A stretch of 64,000 nucleotides of DNA from Labrenzia sp. R4_2. Lineage in GTDB: Bacteria > Pseudomonadota > Alphaproteobacteria > Rhizobiales > Stappiaceae. How positions within the stretch are numbered: position 1 is the stretch's first letter; each line of letters starts with the position of its first letter. The notes under the pieces are model-generated. The model did no database searches. It saw only the letters and a program-made list of their open reading frames with translations, and had not been told where the DNA came from. Shown piece after piece: positions 1-8,539 of this stretch. The stretch lies in assembly GCF_017743865.1 (NCBI RefSeq), contig NZ_JAGHRJ010000002.1:186001-250000 (forward strand). The letters are read 5' to 3'. The translations under genes were made by a program, and so were the position numbers.

Positions 1-114
1 GAAGTTACGTTAGAGTTTGGCCTGCAGGAACACTTGAAAAAGCATTTCCTCCAATACTATTGGACTGCTCTTGCAACGAATGGCCACAAAGCGGGATATG
101 ACAGCTGCAGCTAG
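1..114 (+). CDS. 3' end of an unrecognised plus-strand gene (partial)
   Basis: An open frame runs from base 1 to a TAG at 112-114 and gives 37 residues with ordinary protein composition (contains QEHLKKHFLQYYW). The base composition looks lower in GC than the neighbouring phage genes and the strand is opposite to the whole phage late operon. If real, it is the tail of a gene entering from outside the window, possibly an accessory (moron) gene inserted among the phage structural genes. No family is recognised and an accidental open frame is possible. Confidence 0.3.
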   Translation, partial: EVTLEFGLQEHLKKHFLQYYWTALATNGHKAGYDSCS

Positions 115-293
115 ACCCAGTTGTCAACTTCCACATACGGTCGGATAACTTCAGCAAGCAGTTCGTAGCCATCCCCCATCTCCACCATTAAACACCCCTT
201 AAACAGCCCCACAGCGCCGCGCGGTTCTTTTCCGCCCCATCCTGCGGTTTCGGGTGCTTCGCGCCCCAGCGGCGCTTTATACGCCTTCCCCAA
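111..293 (-). CDS. small phage protein of unknown function
   Basis: A 60-residue frame starts 17 bases before the stop of the head protein gene upstream of it, on the same strand, which fits the overlapping style of this phage operon. It has no signal peptide, membrane segment or motif that I recognise. Its stop codon touches the stop of the plus-strand partial frame, so the two are convergent. In Mu the gene after gpF is the tail-completion protein G; this product is too short for that and does not resemble it. Confidence 0.35.
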   Translation of the reverse strand: MGKAYKAPLGREAPETAGWGGKEPRGAVGLFKGCLMVEMGDGYELLAEVIRPYVEVDNWV

Positions 294-1065
294 AATCCGG
301 CCCGCCCCGCGCTTCCAGCCGCTGCACTGTCTCCCGGTGGCCGGCCTTGCCCGGATTGTAATCCCACCCCGGATCGATGCCCTCCGGCACGTGCCGCACC
401 TCCCCGGTCCGTTTGTTCGTCCAGGGCTGAAGCGTAATCGCAGGCGGCTCGAACCGCAGCGCCTCGCCTTGCCCCTTCAACCGGTCGACATCAACCGCCG
501 ACAGGCTTTGCAGCGTGCAGCGGCAGTTCCAGCCGTTGGGCGGGGCGTGGGTGTTCCAGAACGGATGATCCACGGGCAGCACCAGATTGTGCAGTTTGAG
601 ATGCTCCGGCCGGGTCAGCCCGTCCTGGACGGCGACATAGCGCATATAAGGCCGCAGGGCCTTGGTGCGCTCGAACGCCGCCCAATGCCCGGCGGCATAG
701 GACACCCGCATGTTGACCTCAAAGATGGTCCGCAGCCGCCGCAATGACCCCAGCCGCACCTTGACCGGCTCACCGGTCAGCGGATCTTCTTCGATCGCCT
801 CGCCCCACCAGCCCTTTTGAACGAGCACCGGTTTCAGGCGGCGGGAAAAGCTGTCCAACGTTTCCCCGTTTTCGAGGGCGTTCAAGACGGCATTGAAGAT
901 GTCCTCCAGGATGGCATGTCCGGCGGATTTGGCCACCGTGAACATCGCCGCATGATCATCGGCATAGACCTCTTGCCAGGCAAAGCTTGGATGGAGGTTG
1001 CCGCCGCGCGCCTCAAGCGCCCGGATCGCATCCCGGGGCGGCAGCGGGGTGAGATCCACACTCAC
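277..1065 (-). CDS. Mu gpF-like head morphogenesis protein
   Basis: This 262-residue protein is a minor head protein of the SPP1 gp7/Mu gpF (gp30) family, which assists head assembly and sits near the portal. The C-terminal half has the family signature HPFWNTHAPPNGWNCRC followed by a short tail, at about residues 167-183. The start codon overlaps the end of the portal gene by 4 bases. The order terminase, portal, gpF is the canonical Mu order and supports the call. Confidence 0.85.
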   Translation of the reverse strand: MSVDLTPLPPRDAIRALEARGGNLHPSFAWQEVYADDHAAMFTVAKSAGHAILEDIFNAVLNALENGETLDSFSRRLKPVLVQKGWWGEAIEEDPLTGEPVKVRLGSLRRLRTIFEVNMRVSYAAGHWAAFERTKALRPYMRYVAVQDGLTRPEHLKLHNLVLPVDHPFWNTHAPPNGWNCRCTLQSLSAVDVDRLKGQGEALRFEPPAITLQPWTNKRTGEVRHVPEGIDPGWDYNPGKAGHRETVQRLEARGGPDFGEGV

Positions 1066-2648
1066 CTGAGGTCCTCATCCGCTTCCCCGGCAAGCCGCGC
1101 GGCAAACACCGCCTGCGCCAGCGTGGCGGTGAAGGCCTCAAGCCCCATCACCTCCGCCCGGCGGGTCAGGATGTCCCGCGCCTCCGCCAGCGTTTCCGCC
1201 GCGCCGATTTCATCGTCCAGCCCGTCGACAATCGGCCCGACGAGCCTCTCCCAGCCCTCATCCAGCAGCGCGTCCACCGCCCGGTCCACCGCATCGGCGG
1301 ATGCGGCCACGGGCCCCGCCCGGAAGGCTTGCGCCCGCAAGGGTTCGGCTTTGGCTTGCGGCGCTGATGCGCTTGGCGGCTCGGGATTCTCTTTGACCGG
1401 CGCCCCCAAAACTTCCTCGTCCGGGTCCGGATCCGGCAGGCCCAGATGATCGCGGATGGTCGACATGCCAACCTTCAGCCCGAGCGGCACCAGCTTGGCG
1501 ACATTCTCCACCAGCTCCGAAACGTCGACCTCGTCCGGCCGCCCGATCCTGATGACCGGATAGGCTTTCTGAGGTCCCAGGTTCAGATCGATCAGCGGGC
1601 GCACCAGATCCCGGTTGAGGCTCGCCGCGAGCTGGCGAGCGTCCGCTTCCTCGATGTCGGCGCGCACCTCATCGTGCACCTTGCCGACCGCATGCCCGCC
1701 GGCAATCGCATCGGTCGTACCGGTCTGGCCGAGCACCAGCTTGGAAATCTGCCGGTCGAGCCAGTCGGAGCGCCGTTCATAGAGATCCAGCGAGCCGGTG
1801 AGTTTCGCCTCGATGAAGTCGATCGCCATGGTTTCGGGAACGATCGCCGCATAATCCGACGCGATCCCCGCCACCGCCTGCATCAGTTTCTGTTTGTCGT
1901 CTTCGGTCGCGCCCGGTCCGAACTTGCCGAGTCTTAAAGGTTGCCCATAGCTTTCAGAAAAGATCGCCCAGTCTTTCAAGGTGAAGGCCTTGAACAGGAA
2001 CGACCAGGCCGCGCCGCGCGCCAGCCCGCCGCGGATCGGCAGGCCGGATTTGGCTTTCGCCGTGTGCACGATCCAGCCGAAGGGTTTGAGCGGCTCGTCG
2101 CTCTGCACGCCACGCAGGAGCAGGCGCTCCGGATCGTCCCGGTCAAAGCGGAACCAGCGCGGGTCGCGCCATTTGAAGGCCTTCGGCCGCCATTGGCCCT
2201 CAGACGTATCCCACAAGATTTCGGTGGCGGAAAACCCTTTGCCGACCGCATCCAGAATGTCGATCAGCTCGTCGCGGAACCGGTCGCGCTCGGTCACCTC
2301 GCGGATGAGATCAGCGGCAGCCGCGTCCGCAGCTGCATCGCTCGCCGCTTCCACGGTAATCTCCAGCCCGGCGACCTGGCGTTTGCGGGTGCCCAGCACC
2401 CCGGCATAATGTTCGTTGCGCTCTTCCATGTCTTCGGCAAGCGCCAGATAGGGTTCCGGGTCGCCGTCGATCGAGTCCCGCAGGATGCACGCCAGGCGTT
2501 GCGGCGTCAGTCCGCTCGCCGGATGGAAGGTGTCGTTGCGGCGCACGGCGCGCAGCTCCGCGCCCGCCTGCTCGGTCTTGAGCGACCTTGCCGAGATGGC
2601 GCGCCCGTACATGTCGACGAGACCTTTTTGAGTGGGTGCCATCACCAC
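1062..2648 (-). CDS. DUF935 family portal protein (Mu gp29-like)
   Basis: This 528-residue protein matches the portal family of Mu-like phages in length, position and sequence style. The portal forms the dodecameric DNA entry channel of the capsid. Recognisable portal features include an N-terminal segment with DRFRDELIDILDAVGKGFSATEI and a central tract with WRPKAFKWRDPRWFRFD. The C-terminal third is rich in Ala, Glu and Asp and probably forms helices. The start overlaps the terminase stop by 7 bases. Confidence 0.9.
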   Translation of the reverse strand: MVMAPTQKGLVDMYGRAISARSLKTEQAGAELRAVRRNDTFHPASGLTPQRLACILRDSIDGDPEPYLALAEDMEERNEHYAGVLGTRKRQVAGLEITVEAASDAAADAAAADLIREVTERDRFRDELIDILDAVGKGFSATEILWDTSEGQWRPKAFKWRDPRWFRFDRDDPERLLLRGVQSDEPLKPFGWIVHTAKAKSGLPIRGGLARGAAWSFLFKAFTLKDWAIFSESYGQPLRLGKFGPGATEDDKQKLMQAVAGIASDYAAIVPETMAIDFIEAKLTGSLDLYERRSDWLDRQISKLVLGQTGTTDAIAGGHAVGKVHDEVRADIEEADARQLAASLNRDLVRPLIDLNLGPQKAYPVIRIGRPDEVDVSELVENVAKLVPLGLKVGMSTIRDHLGLPDPDPDEEVLGAPVKENPEPPSASAPQAKAEPLRAQAFRAGPVAASADAVDRAVDALLDEGWERLVGPIVDGLDDEIGAAETLAEARDILTRRAEVMGLEAFTATLAQAVFAARLAGEADEDLR

Positions 2649-4297
2649 AGCCCTTTCCGCCGCGATCCGGCCAGTCTGAACGCCCCGTCCAAGGTTTCCT
2701 CCGGCCCGCGCTCCTCGAACCGCGACGGGTTCTGGGCCACCGGTTCATAACCGAATTCCCGCCATTGCATCCGGCTGGCAAAATGGGCGAGCGCCAGGGC
2801 GATGGCATAATCGCCATGGCGTTTCCTGCCCTTTTCGCCCTCGCGGATGGGCGGCACGCGCGGAATGCCGCGGATCAGTTTGACGGCGCGCAGGTCGCTC
2901 AAGTGATCCGCGTCCTTGCCGAGATAAAGCGTTTCGTCTTCAAAGGCGGCTTTCAACGGCGGCATTTCCAGCCGGTACCAGGTTTCGGAAAAGTGGATCG
3001 CCATCACCAGCCCGGCTCCGTCCGGATCTTCCCGCAATCCAAACCGCCGGCCCATGTCTTCGGCCACCGTCCAGCCCATGCCGGTGGCATCAAAGGTCGC
3101 CCCGACAAGCCGGGTTTGAACGGCGGTTAAAACGGCTTTGACGATGTCCTTTTGTTCCTCGCCCGGCACGCCGCGCAACTCGAACGACAGCACCTCGCGG
3201 CGGGTGAGCGTTCGATCCATCGCGAGCAGACACCCGACAGTGAGATCCGACACCCGGCCGAAATCAAAGCCGAAGGCATAAAGCGGGGATTGGTCGAGAT
3301 CTGCCAGCACCGCGTCCAGCTCCTCGCGGAAGGGCGCCACCAGAACCCTTTGGGCGAGACGGTCCCGGTGCAAAAAGTCCCGGGGCAGATCGAGCCGCAG
3401 GACCGGAGCCTCCGCCATCATGCGCGCTTCGATGAGCGGCGCGGCCAGCCAGGTGCCCGAGCCCATGGCCGGAATGCAGAAGAGTTCCTCGTCCGCGCCT
3501 TCGCCGTAAAAATCGATGATGTCTTGCCGGAAGGCGGCTTCGCCTTCCGCCGACCAGTCCGTGCCCTGGACCAGGCAGATCCGTTCAAAAAGCCCGTCTT
3601 TGAGCGCATCATCGAGATCGACCCGCAGGTGAGCGTATTTTGAGCGGCCCGCCAATATGTCCTGAACGGCGATATTGAAGTCGTTCTCACTGCCGTCATG
3701 GGTGGAACAGACCACCACCTGCCCGCCCCACATCAAAAAGGCGAGCGCGGCCTTCAAAAGCTCGGCCAGCTGATCGACAAAGGCCGCCTCGTCGATGATC
3801 ACGACGCCCTGTTTGCCGCGCAGCGACCGCGGCGCGGACGACAGCGCCAGGATTTCAAAACCGGAGGCAAAGCGGATCCGGAAGGCCTGGATGTGCCTTG
3901 TCTCGGTGGGGTCGGCCGGATCGGTGTCCTCGAACAGGAACTCGTCCTCGGAGAGTGCGGCGACCGCATAGGCCCTTGCCCACATGGCGCAGGCATCGAT
4001 GAACTCGCGGGTCATTTCCTGGGAATAGGAGATATACATGGCGTCCATACCGCCCGCCGTTTTCTCGCGGGCCGCGCGCAGGACCGCGTAAGACGCCAGC
4101 CCCCAGGTCATGCCGATCCGCCGGGACTTTTCAATGAAGAGCACCCGAATGGCCGTTGCCTCCAGCAGACCGACGGCTTTCGATTGATAGGGCAAGAGCA
4201 CATTCGGCAAGCCGACTTGACCTGCGATGGTTTCTATGGTGTCGGCAGTGGTTCGGCGCAGCGCCGCCCAGTCAGCTTCTGTGAGCGGGGAACTCAT
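2642..4297 (-). CDS. terminase large subunit (Mu gp28-like)
   Basis: This 551-residue protein is the packaging motor ATPase and nuclease. An ATPase P-loop variant EKSRRIGMTWG lies at residues 56-66 and a Walker B motif VVIIDEA at 165-171. The C-terminal nuclease domain begins with FGFDFGRVSDL near residue 345, where the Asp residues are the expected metal ligands. The start overlaps the DUF3486 gene by 4 bases, so small and large packaging subunits are probably translationally coupled. Confidence 0.92.
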   Translation of the reverse strand: MSSPLTEADWAALRRTTADTIETIAGQVGLPNVLLPYQSKAVGLLEATAIRVLFIEKSRRIGMTWGLASYAVLRAAREKTAGGMDAMYISYSQEMTREFIDACAMWARAYAVAALSEDEFLFEDTDPADPTETRHIQAFRIRFASGFEILALSSAPRSLRGKQGVVIIDEAAFVDQLAELLKAALAFLMWGGQVVVCSTHDGSENDFNIAVQDILAGRSKYAHLRVDLDDALKDGLFERICLVQGTDWSAEGEAAFRQDIIDFYGEGADEELFCIPAMGSGTWLAAPLIEARMMAEAPVLRLDLPRDFLHRDRLAQRVLVAPFREELDAVLADLDQSPLYAFGFDFGRVSDLTVGCLLAMDRTLTRREVLSFELRGVPGEEQKDIVKAVLTAVQTRLVGATFDATGMGWTVAEDMGRRFGLREDPDGAGLVMAIHFSETWYRLEMPPLKAAFEDETLYLGKDADHLSDLRAVKLIRGIPRVPPIREGEKGRKRHGDYAIALALAHFASRMQWREFGYEPVAQNPSRFEERGPEETLDGAFRLAGSRRKGLW

Positions 4298-4920
4298 GCC
4301 GAGCCCTCACACTTATTCGTAACGCCGAGGATCTGCGCCTTGATGGCATCGGCGGTGTCCGACGTCAGGCCTTTCACCTTGGCAACCCGGTCGACGGCCT
4401 TTTCCGCCCGCTTGGCAAAATCCTGTTCGACCTTCTGGCGCCGCTGGGTCGACACGCCCTGCGCCTGCGCGGCCGCGCGCAAGGCCCCGGCAAGATTGAG
4501 TGCGCCTTTCGGATCAAGCCCGCTTTCGCCGGCATCGGTCAGGACTTCAAAGACCAGTGTCTTGATCGCCTCGGCCGCGATCAACGTCAGATCGTCGGAC
4601 GCCTCGGCATCGAATTTCTCCGCGATGCTGGCCGCGATCGCGCGCGTGTCCTCCAACCGCCGGGTCAAAGTCGCAAGCTTGATTGCATACCGGTTGAAGG
4701 CGGAGAAAGAGGGAATGGCGAAGTCCAGCTCGCCATGGGACTGGCGCTGGATCTCCTGAAGCTGCAGGAAAAAGTCCTCGTAGATCTCCTTTTGGGTCCG
4801 GTCCCGGCTGCGCAATTCACCCGCGGCCCAGGCGATCACAGGATCGCAGGCGGACGGCAGCTGCTCGATGGCCGACAAACGTCCTCTCCCCCTCACCGTG
4901 CCCTTCTTCACTCTTGCCAT
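4294..4920 (-). CDS. DUF3486 family protein, likely small terminase (Mu gp27-like)
   Basis: This 208-residue, mostly helical protein belongs to the DUF3486 family, which in Mu-like phages lies directly before the large terminase and is thought to be the DNA-recognition subunit. The N-terminus is basic (MARVKKGTVRGRGRLS) and is followed by a helix-turn-helix-like segment. The long charged C-terminal region may oligomerise. Gene order and the 4-base overlap with the large subunit support the assignment. Confidence 0.85.
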   Translation of the reverse strand: MARVKKGTVRGRGRLSAIEQLPSACDPVIAWAAGELRSRDRTQKEIYEDFFLQLQEIQRQSHGELDFAIPSFSAFNRYAIKLATLTRRLEDTRAIAASIAEKFDAEASDDLTLIAAEAIKTLVFEVLTDAGESGLDPKGALNLAGALRAAAQAQGVSTQRRQKVEQDFAKRAEKAVDRVAKVKGLTSDTADAIKAQILGVTNKCEGSA

Positions 4921-4922
4921 GG

Positions 4923-5219
4923 TCAGACCCCGGGCGAGGGTTTGAGGACACCATCCAGCAGCGCGCGCCGTTCGACGTGATCAAGCCCGGGGCCAAGCAG
5001 CTCGGCGACCTGAACCGACCCGGCGGCCGACACGCGCACCGCGCCAAGCTCTGTCAGCTTGTTCAGCTGCGTACGGACATAGTCCCGGGACTTGGTATGG
5101 CCGAAACTTTCCAGGATCTTCTGGATCAGGGTCTCGTTCAGCCGGTGATCGGTTTCCTGCGCCAGCGCCTTCAGGATGATCAGGCGGCAATCGCTGGCCG
5201 CGTGGTCGGCATAGCTCAT
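4923..5219 (-). CDS. small winged-helix-like phage protein (gp26 position)
   Basis: This 98-residue protein resembles the small family annotated VpaChn25_0724 in Mu-like phages, located at the Mu gp26 position. It has a fold like a small winged helix, with segment TKSRDYVRTQLNKLTELGAV at about residues 47-66. Its function is not established. The start overlaps the DUF2730 gene by 4 bases and the next gene begins 2 bases after its end. Confidence 0.7.
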   Translation of the reverse strand: MSYADHAASDCRLIILKALAQETDHRLNETLIQKILESFGHTKSRDYVRTQLNKLTELGAVRVSAAGSVQVAELLGPGLDHVERRALLDGVLKPSPGV

Positions 5220-5545
5220 TTGCTCGACTCCTTCATCAGATAGTCTTCGACCCGGTGCACGGTGCGGGACACACCAGAGAGACTTTCATCGAGCCGCCCG
5301 ACCGTGCCGCGCAGTTCGGCGAGCGCCAGTTTCAGCTCCAGGACATCGTCCTTGGCGGGCAGATGCGCCAGCTCGCTTTCCGCCGACTGGATCCGCCGGT
5401 CGTGTTCGATCAGTTTCTGATCAACGGCCTTGAGGTGTTCCGAATTCACCTTCACGCGTGAGGTCAGCCAGGAATGCACAATGGCCCCGAGCGACAGCAG
5501 CACGGCGATGAGGCTCGCCCAGTCTTTCAAGGTGTCAGGGAGCAT
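5216..5545 (-). CDS. DUF2730 family phage protein (Mu gp25-like)
   Basis: The 109-residue product has one N-terminal membrane segment (about residues 7-28, LKDWASLIAVLLSLGAIVHS) followed by a long heptad-like helical stretch. This architecture is typical of DUF2730 proteins in Mu-like phages. Topology (anchor plus coiled coil) suggests a spanin-like or lysis accessory role, but that is inference. It sits between lysis genes and packaging genes. Confidence 0.75.
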   Translation of the reverse strand: MLPDTLKDWASLIAVLLSLGAIVHSWLTSRVKVNSEHLKAVDQKLIEHDRRIQSAESELAHLPAKDDVLELKLALAELRGTVGRLDESLSGVSRTVHRVEDYLMKESSK

Positions 5546-5582
5546 GGCGAGGTCTTCATTGCGCGCGGGTGCATCATCCGCC

Positions 5583-5810
5583 TCAGCCGATTTTCTGGCG
5601 GGCGGTCACCCGGCCGTAAATGGCGAGCAGCGCACCGGCAATCACCACCAGACTGTCCCATATCCCCAGCAGCTGATTGGCAAGGCTTGTGAGTTCGGCC
5701 TGATCGGCAGCAGACATTTCAAGACCAAACAGCCCGGCCAGCGCCCCAAGCACAGCCACAGCCGCGCCCCAGAAAGTCTTGGAGCAGAATAGTGATTTGG
5801 TTTCAGTCAT
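5583..5810 (-). CDS. holin-like small membrane protein
   Basis: The product from MTETK is 75 residues with two hydrophobic segments, about 10-26 and 47-65, the usual topology of a short holin. It lies directly after the endolysin gene. An upstream in-frame ATG at 5837 overlaps the endolysin stop as TGATG and would add nine residues. I chose 5810 because an AAGGA lies eight bases before it and the protein then begins like known phage holins. Either start leaves the membrane part unchanged. Confidence 0.65.
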   Translation of the reverse strand: MTETKSLFCSKTFWGAAVAVLGALAGLFGLEMSAADQAELTSLANQLLGIWDSLVVIAGALLAIYGRVTARQKIG

Positions 5811-5836
5811 GTGGTGATCCTTTTGAAAGCTCTGCA

Positions 5837-6493
5837 TCAAGAGCGTTTGAGGGCAAGGCGCAGCGCGCGGGCGGTCACCGGGCCGACTATCCCGTCAGCG
5901 GTGAGGCCTGCCCGTGTCTGGAACGCTTGCACCACAGCCCGGGTTTTCGGCCCGAAAGCTCCGTCTGCTACCGCGTCAAATCCGAGACGGGAAAGCTGTT
6001 CCTGCAGGCTCCGCACGGCTTCGCCGCGATCGCCGATCACCAGCCGTTTTCCCGCGAGCACCTCTGCCCGGTCGGTTACGGCAGGCGGCGCAGACATCAG
6101 GGCCGGATTGGCGGATTTCGGATAAGCATCCCAGGGCAGCTGGAAATGCGGTCCGTCGAAAAACGAGGTCCAGTCTCCGCCCCATTCCAAAGGGATATTG
6201 AGGTCTTGCGCCGCCGCCTTCATCGCGTCGGCAATCCGGTAATAGAGCGGCACCTCCCAGGAGACCCGGCTACCGATCATCGCCATCAGGTCGACCGCAT
6301 GGCCGCTGAGATGCCGGGAATTGAGGGTTTTAGACGCTCCGCGTTTCACGAGCTGGCGCTGGCGGGCCAGACTGCGCAGGCCTTCACTCACCTGAAACGG
6401 TTGCGACGTCGCCCGAGCGGCTGTCTCGACCACCCGCACAAGGTCCGGATGGACACCGATAAGGCGTTTGCGGCTGCGCGCGGTCAGGTTCAT
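5837..6493 (-). CDS. endolysin: M15 peptidase plus peptidoglycan-binding domain
   Basis: The 218-residue protein has an N-terminal M15/VanY-type zinc peptidase domain (about residues 10-125). It carries the motif SRHLSGHAVD at 59-68 and a later DGPHFQL at 113-119, so His61, Asp68 and His116 are the likely zinc ligands. A PG_binding_1 domain covers about residues 145-215. The enzyme should cleave peptide cross-links in murein for host lysis. No signal peptide is visible, so export depends on the holin-like neighbour. Confidence 0.9.
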   Translation of the reverse strand: MNLTARSRKRLIGVHPDLVRVVETAARATSQPFQVSEGLRSLARQRQLVKRGASKTLNSRHLSGHAVDLMAMIGSRVSWEVPLYYRIADAMKAAAQDLNIPLEWGGDWTSFFDGPHFQLPWDAYPKSANPALMSAPPAVTDRAEVLAGKRLVIGDRGEAVRSLQEQLSRLGFDAVADGAFGPKTRAVVQAFQTRAGLTADGIVGPVTARALRLALKRS

Positions 6494-6576
6494 GGCAGGA
6501 TCCCCGATGCATGAAAGTCATGGGAAATCGTGCCAAACGGGGCAGAAAAACATCACCCACGGCGGTGCGCGGAGGA

Positions 6577-6927
6577 TCAGGTTTCAAACAGGGAAAGCTG
6601 GGTACGGTCGCGAGCCCGGGCCGCCCACCGCCGGACGGTGGTTTGATCCACATGCAGGCGGCGGGCGATCGCCGCTTTGGAGCACCCGTCCCGCTCCAGC
6701 ACGGCGGCAAGCCAGGGCTTGGGGATCGGCACACGCACAATTCCCGGACCAAGGCGTTCGGCCAGCATGGCCGCTTTGTCCGGACCGGTCAATTCCACGA
6801 CCATGGAACGCTCCGGCCGGCGCGGCAGATAGAGTTCGGAGCCGCCAAAGGCCAAAAAGAACTCGACGGCGAGCGCCTCGCCCAGCACCTCGACATAAGG
6901 CGTGATATGAGCCGGTGGCCGGGTCAT
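6577..6927 (-). CDS. Mor-like phage late/middle transcription activator
   Basis: The start at 6927 is chosen because its ATG overlaps the GemA stop as ATGA; the longer in-frame reading overlaps GemA extensively. The 116-residue protein has a C-terminal helix-turn-helix (KAAIARRLHVDQTTVRRWAARA). The preceding region resembles the Mor/C family of Mu (VEFFLAFGGSELYLPRR). Position right after GemA is where Mu has mor. It probably activates the lysis and head operon; the 83-base gap to the endolysin gene could hold the target promoter. Confidence 0.7.
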   Translation of the reverse strand: MTRPPAHITPYVEVLGEALAVEFFLAFGGSELYLPRRPERSMVVELTGPDKAAMLAERLGPGIVRVPIPKPWLAAVLERDGCSKAAIARRLHVDQTTVRRWAARARDRTQLSLFET

Positions 6928-7547
6928 CTCTTTACGCTCCGCCGCAACTGCCCAAGCGTGTTTTGCAGCGCGATCCAGTCGGAACTGGTCAGGGCTGTCG
7001 GATCGTCCTTCCCGAAGCCCTGAGAAAGATACCCGGTCAGGGTGCTGGCAGGCGCGGCGCCCCGGGCAACCAGGTCCGACCATAGATGCAGAACCACTTG
7101 AAACCTCGGGTCGTTGTAGACCTCTGGCAGTCCCGCTTCGATGCGGAACAGGCCGGGGTTTCCGGTCTTGCGGCGGATCCAATCTTTCAGTGCCTCGATC
7201 GCCTTGTCGGCATCCTGCGGGTTTCTGAGAAACCGGCTGTGATCAAGGCCAGTCTGGCGTTTCAGGAATACTCGCAGCGCCCGGTCAGACCGATTGTCGA
7301 TGACACCGAGATTATATCCGGCGATCCACAACGCTTGCAGTTTCTTGGCATAAGGACCGTTTGTTTGGGCTGCCCGTTTTGCGGCTGGTTGAAGCCTGTT
7401 TAAAGCCCTGATGAAGGTCTGCCGTTCGGAGGCGTTCAGATCCTTGGCCGACCGTTTGCCGGTCTCCCGCTCCATCAGGTCTCGGTAACTGGCCTCATCG
7501 AGCGCAGCCTGACGTTTCAAGACATGGATCCTGGCAAACGCGCTCAT
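6924..7547 (-). CDS. GemA-like regulatory protein (DUF1018, Mu gp16)
   Basis: This 207-residue protein matches the DUF1018/GemA family: an N-terminal block with IHVLKRQAALDEASYRDLM and NGPYAKKLQALWIAGYNLGVI, followed by the short helical middle. In Mu, GemA modulates host gene expression and DNA topology during lytic growth. Its place between the early genes and the Mor-like activator is conserved with Mu. It starts with ATG and overlaps both neighbours by 4 bases. Confidence 0.85.
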   Translation of the reverse strand: MSAFARIHVLKRQAALDEASYRDLMERETGKRSAKDLNASERQTFIRALNRLQPAAKRAAQTNGPYAKKLQALWIAGYNLGVIDNRSDRALRVFLKRQTGLDHSRFLRNPQDADKAIEALKDWIRRKTGNPGLFRIEAGLPEVYNDPRFQVVLHLWSDLVARGAAPASTLTGYLSQGFGKDDPTALTSSDWIALQNTLGQLRRSVKR

Positions 7548-7810
7548 GGCAAACGGTCCTTGGGACGTCCGGCGGCATGCTGGCAGAGATCCTCAGCCAC
7601 AGCCTCCATGACATCATAGAGCGCGACCTTGGAGACAAAGCCGTCCGGATGACTGAGTTCAAAATCGAGCGGTCCGGTCTGGCGCAGTTTCAGGATCTTG
7701 CCGTGCAACATCAGGGTCTCAACGACCTCTGTGCCTTCAGCCAACGGGAAATCCTTGCGGGTCCCATGTTCGGCAATCACTTCCGGCAAAAGAGAAATCT
7801 TGAGCGTCAT
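7544..7810 (-). CDS. small phage protein, unknown function
   Basis: From ATG 7810 the product is 88 residues; a GGAG six bases upstream of it favours this start over the ATG at 7822. The sequence is mixed alpha/beta, with HGKILKLRQTGPLDFEL in the middle, faintly like small tail-assembly chaperones, but this is not strong enough to name it. It overlaps GemA by 4 bases in the early operon. Confidence 0.55.
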   Translation of the reverse strand: MTLKISLLPEVIAEHGTRKDFPLAEGTEVVETLMLHGKILKLRQTGPLDFELSHPDGFVSKVALYDVMEAVAEDLCQHAAGRPKDRLP

Positions 7811-7892
7811 CGCCAACTCCAATTCAAAAGCTAAAAATCAATCGTCGCGATAGGGAAGCCGGGTGTATTGCCTTTGTCCAACCGGACCGGCA

Positions 7893-8282
7893 TCACCGAG
7901 CGGTTTTTGTTTGGTCTGGGCTTCCATCTCCCGGCGCAGGAGTTCTGTCGTTGTGTCCCGTAAGGCCCGGGTCAGATCTGGCATCAGATGCAACCGGTAC
8001 CGGTGCCGCCGGATAACGCGGGCGCGTGATTGGGAGCGGCACCGGTTTGACCGGCGTCCGGCGCAGTGGTTTGCTCGTGTCCGGTTCCGGGATCCGCCGG
8101 GTCTTCAGAACCCGCGAAACGATCGGATCGGGGATCAAGGCCTTCGCCCGGGTGAGCGCCGTCGCGACATCGAGTTCGCTCCGTCCAAGGTCTTCGGCGA
8201 TCTCCGTCAGGGTGACCTCCATCAGATCCAGACCGATCACCAGCGCAAGCTCCCGTTTGGTGAAATACCCCTTGGCGATCAT
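7893..8282 (-). CDS. small phage early protein with HTH-like N-terminus
   Basis: The 129-residue product begins with a segment that could form a helix-turn-helix (LTEIAEDLGRSELDVATALT, about residues 24-43). After residue 60 it becomes proline- and arginine-rich and probably disordered. The start overlaps the preceding gene by 4 bases. No family is recognised; a role in early regulation is only a guess from position. Confidence 0.5.
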   Translation of the reverse strand: MIAKGYFTKRELALVIGLDLMEVTLTEIAEDLGRSELDVATALTRAKALIPDPIVSRVLKTRRIPEPDTSKPLRRTPVKPVPLPITRPRYPAAPVPVASDARSDPGLTGHNDRTPAPGDGSPDQTKTAR

Positions 8283-8539
8283 GCCGCGCCTCCCTCGTCC
8301 GGGATCGGCCGCTTCATCTTCGGAAACGGCACGATCCGGTCATCGGACAGGTCGATCACGAGGCTTGCGCGGGCGCTGTCCGGAACCCGGGCCCGTTCCA
8401 GCTGCTGGATCTGGTCGCGGTAACATTGCAGGCGTCCGGCAATCCGCATCAGATAGCCCTGCATCGGATCATCTTTGGGCAACCCGTTCGCCTTGACGAA
8501 GACGGCCCGGCACAGATTGGTGATGTCGTCACTCAGCAT
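8279..8539 (-). CDS. small phage early protein, unknown function
   Basis: An 86-residue protein with a helical N-terminal half (about residues 1-52) and a short charged tail. It overlaps the gene before it by 11 bases and the gene after it by 4 bases, which supports its being part of the early operon. No domain is recognised. Confidence 0.5.
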   Translation of the reverse strand: MLSDDITNLCRAVFVKANGLPKDDPMQGYLMRIAGRLQCYRDQIQQLERARVPDSARASLVIDLSDDRIVPFPKMKRPIPDEGGAA

